Under the pieces are notes generated by a model. That model worked only from the letters and a program-made list of their open reading frames with translations. It did no database searches and was not told the DNA's origin. The position numbers and the translations under genes were made by a program. A stretch of 64,000 nt of DNA from JABCPE02 sp963518845 (lineage in GTDB: Bacteria; Bacteroidota; Bacteroidia; Flavobacteriales; Weeksellaceae), in the NCBI GenBank assembly GCA_963518845.1, contig CAUQKV010000010.1, positions 1-64,000 on the forward strand, read 5' to 3'. This document shows, piece after piece, positions 62,127 to 64,000 of the stretch. The first letter of the stretch is position 1; the number at the start of each line of letters is the position of its first letter.

Positions 62127-63242
62127 ATGAAAATAGTGGCAGATTCGGAAGAAATATTGTATTCTATTGCGCTCAGGGCGTGTCCTTTGGTGGGCGATAT
62201 CAATTTCATGAAACTGGTCTCCGTAACGGGCTCAGCCAAAGAAACATGGAGGCTTTCCAAGTCTGTTTTGCAGGAAATTTCGGGTATCGGGACACAGATT
62301 TTAAAGGGAATCGGTGATGATACTTTTCTGAAATTTGCGGAAAAAGAACTGCTTTTTTGCGAAAAAAATAATATTAAAGTCAGGCTGAGGCATCAGAACC
62401 AGCTTCCACGGCTGCTGTCAGAGTGTCCAGATGCTCCCGCTGTGCTTTATCAAAAGGGAGATTTTAATGAAGATTTAAAACTGATAAGTATAGTCGGAAC
62501 TCGTAAAATGACCGCTTACGGAAAGAAATTCATAGAAGAACTTTCCGAGGTTTTAAGGGATAAAAATGTGCTGATAGTGAGTGGTTTGGCTTTGGGAACG
62601 GATGGATATGCCCATCAGCAGGCTCTTAATCATAATATTCCTACGGTGGGAGTTTTGGCTCATGGTTTGCATATGATTTACCCAGCGGTTCACGAGAAAA
62701 TGTCAAAAGATATTTTGGAAAATGGAGGCACGCTGTTGTCAGAATTTAATTCCAGCGAAAAGCCAGACCGAGAACATTTTTTGCAGAGAAATAGGATAGT
62801 AGCGGGGATTTCCCAATTTACCATTGTGGTGGAAACTGCCTTTGGGGGTGGTTCTATGAGTACGGTGAGCTATGCCAATCAGTATAATAGAGAGGTCTTG
62901 GCGCTGTCAGGGCGTTTCGGGGACAAATACAGTCAGGGATGTAATATGATAATTGCCCAGAATAAAGCAAAAATTTTGGCTTCGTTCCAAGATGTTTTGG
63001 ATGAGCTGGGCGATAATTATCCATCTGTGAAACAGCCACAGCTATTTGAACCAAAAGAAATAGAGGTGGAAGAAAGGCTAAAACCTGCCTATCAGCTCAT
63101 TGCAGAAAATTCTCCTATTTCGCTAGATGACCTCAGTCTAAAACTAGAAATGCCGCCTTTCAAACTGCTGCCTATTTTATTGGATTTAGAATTATTAGGC
63201 TACATCAAAGCCCTTTCTGGGAAGCAGTATGCTGTGGTTTAG
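62127..63242 (+). CDS. dprA: DNA processing protein DprA
   Basis: A 371-residue protein that loads RecA on incoming single-stranded DNA in transformation. An N-terminal helix-hairpin-helix-like region (about 15-65) is followed by the Rossmann domain with VGTRKMTAYGKKF (about 117), VSGLALGTDGYAHQQAL, VLAHGLHMIYPAVH and GGSMSTVSYANQ, and by a C-terminal winged-helix (about 300-371; SPISLDDLSLKLEM). It starts immediately after the mnmA stop. DprA is found in most bacteria, so competence is not proven. Confidence 0.95.
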   Translation: MKIVADSEEILYSIALRACPLVGDINFMKLVSVTGSAKETWRLSKSVLQEISGIGTQILKGIGDDTFLKFAEKELLFCEKNNIKVRLRHQNQLPRLLSECPDAPAVLYQKGDFNEDLKLISIVGTRKMTAYGKKFIEELSEVLRDKNVLIVSGLALGTDGYAHQQALNHNIPTVGVLAHGLHMIYPAVHEKMSKDILENGGTLLSEFNSSEKPDREHFLQRNRIVAGISQFTIVVETAFGGGSMSTVSYANQYNREVLALSGRFGDKYSQGCNMIIAQNKAKILASFQDVLDELGDNYPSVKQPQLFEPKEIEVEERLKPAYQLIAENSPISLDDLSLKLEMPPFKLLPILLDLELLGYIKALSGKQYAVV

Positions 63243-63263
63243 AATAAAAATAATACAAGATAC

Positions 63264-64000
63264 ATGGACAAGAAGGCGCTTAGAATTTTAAACAAAACCT
63301 TTTGGAAAAATGGATGGACAGAGGGAGATAGTATCGAAGAAAAAATAAAACTAGGCTATCTAACACAGGAAGAATTTGATTATGCCAAGGAAAAAGGATT
63401 GATGTTTGATGCATTTAGTATTACTCATGATGAGTGTATGGACATCATAGCAGAGTTCTTTGAAAAGGTAAATATAGATATTTTGGCAAAAGCTTTTTTA
63501 TGTAGTCTTTCTACAAGAAGGCTTTATCTGAGGTCTGCTTTTGCTAGTTATTTTTATCTGAAAGATATACCAGTTCATTCATTTGAAGCAATAAAAATTT
63601 CAGGAGGAATATTCTGTGGAAATGGAGAACCAAGAGAGATTTTTTATGAATATTGTAAAAAATGTATAGATGATGGGGGCTATGGAAATATACATATTGC
63701 TGATGAAGAATATCATAATGAAGATTTGAATGTTCTCAATTTTGAACGCATTAAATGGGGAGGTGTTAGACATGGTGAATTGCTGTATTGTACATTTGAT
63801 ATGCGTGAGTTTTTGAAAATTATGTCTGAAATAGGAGAGCCTACGGAAGAAGATATTTATCTTTTTAAATTGATTTTACAGGCAATAGATGAAAGCTTAC
63901 CCAAAGATACTCCAAGAAAATTGGAAAAGAGAATAAGAAGTTTTGAACAATGGAAGAAACTTTCAAGCAAAAATGAAATAGATGTCCTTATGGAAATTTT
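63264..64000 (+). CDS. Unidentified protein, N-terminal part (cut by window edge)
   Basis: From ATG 63264 the frame is open for 245 codons and runs off the right edge. The product begins MDKKALRILNKTFWKNGWTE and has repeated Phe/Tyr-rich helical segments (YLTQEEFDYAKEKGLMFDAF, LYLRSAFASYFYLKDIPVHSF), Cys residues (ISGGIFCGNGEP, YEYCKKC) and no signal peptide. The pattern recalls single-gene immunity proteins of polymorphic toxin systems, but I do not recognise the family. It starts 21 nt after dprA. Confidence 0.75.
   Translation, partial: MDKKALRILNKTFWKNGWTEGDSIEEKIKLGYLTQEEFDYAKEKGLMFDAFSITHDECMDIIAEFFEKVNIDILAKAFLCSLSTRRLYLRSAFASYFYLKDIPVHSFEAIKISGGIFCGNGEPREIFYEYCKKCIDDGGYGNIHIADEEYHNEDLNVLNFERIKWGGVRHGELLYCTFDMREFLKIMSEIGEPTEEDIYLFKLILQAIDESLPKDTPRKLEKRIRSFEQWKKLSSKNEIDVLMEI

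Noticed and set aside
1..64000. CRISPR arrays, tRNA or rRNA genes, IS elements, integrases or prophage
   Set aside because: No regular direct repeats, cloverleaf sequences, transposase or integrase motifs, or phage structural genes were seen on either strand.

Overview
The window looks like chromosome of a Bacteroidota bacterium, most likely Flavobacteriales and probably the Weeksellaceae (Chryseobacterium/Riemerella/Cloacibacterium type). The evidence is the AT-rich sequence, Bacteroidota promoters of the form TTG-N19-TAnnTTTG (upstream of ricT, rpmH and the DUF3078 gene), and lineage markers: the gliding-motility lipoprotein GldH, DUF3078 and DUF5689 proteins, a large TonB-dependent receptor with a carboxypeptidase-like N-terminal domain, and TonB-like C-terminal domain proteins. 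I saw no rRNA, tRNA, CRISPR array, IS element or prophage. Genus-level placement is inference.

Left end (1-2700): an AT-rich accessory patch on the minus strand. It holds a 744-residue AAA_13 ATPase with a CPFC zinc-hook and a C-terminal R-x3-E...H signature like the RloC/PrrC anticodon nucleases, a collapsed frame-shifted DUF1569 remnant, and the start of an unidentified gene cut by the window edge. From 2.77 to 12.6 kb lie core genes: cysS, tex, then ricT-gldH-PBP1A-folE-aldehyde dehydrogenase on the plus strand. From 12.7 to 18.2 kb a DUF5689 lipoprotein and TonB-dependent receptor diverge from a secreted endonuclease/exonuclease/phosphatase protein, plausibly a nutrient (phosphate or nucleic acid) scavenging locus. 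From 18.2 to 28.4 kb come a CPBP protease, tilS, an OmpA lipoprotein, an O-methyltransferase, an NlpC/P60 protein, waaA, lemA with two TPM proteins, an M23 peptidase overlapping a bactofilin, and prfA.

28.5-39 kb is more variable: a tandem triplet of secreted TonB_C-like proteins, a DUF3078 protein, two orphan genes, rpmH, an ECF sigma/anti-sigma-like/CpxP-like trio, a frame-shifted glycine-zipper gene, lepA, and a RelA/SpoT-domain nucleotidyltransferase that is AT-rich and stands alone, a candidate toxSAS/phage-defence gene. 39-46.7 kb is housekeeping: a DHH phosphoesterase, psd-cdsA-LUD, ftsH-rsfS, birA and an LptF/G permease. 46.8-53 kb is a tetR-tolC-MFP-RND multidrug efflux operon whose repressor carries a frameshift near its N-terminus. 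53-64 kb has a polytopic membrane protein, tadA, pabC/pabB, a membrane protein, an M1 peptidase, coaX, a MORN-like lipoprotein, mnmA, dprA and an unidentified gene running off the right edge.

The points most worth a second look are the RloC-like zinc-hook ATPase with its pseudogene scar, the RelA/SpoT protein, the frame-shifted efflux repressor, the TonB_C triplet, and a perfect 12-bp palindrome with two outward-facing -7 boxes between pabB and its divergent neighbour. All functional calls rest on motif recognition by eye; no database search was run.
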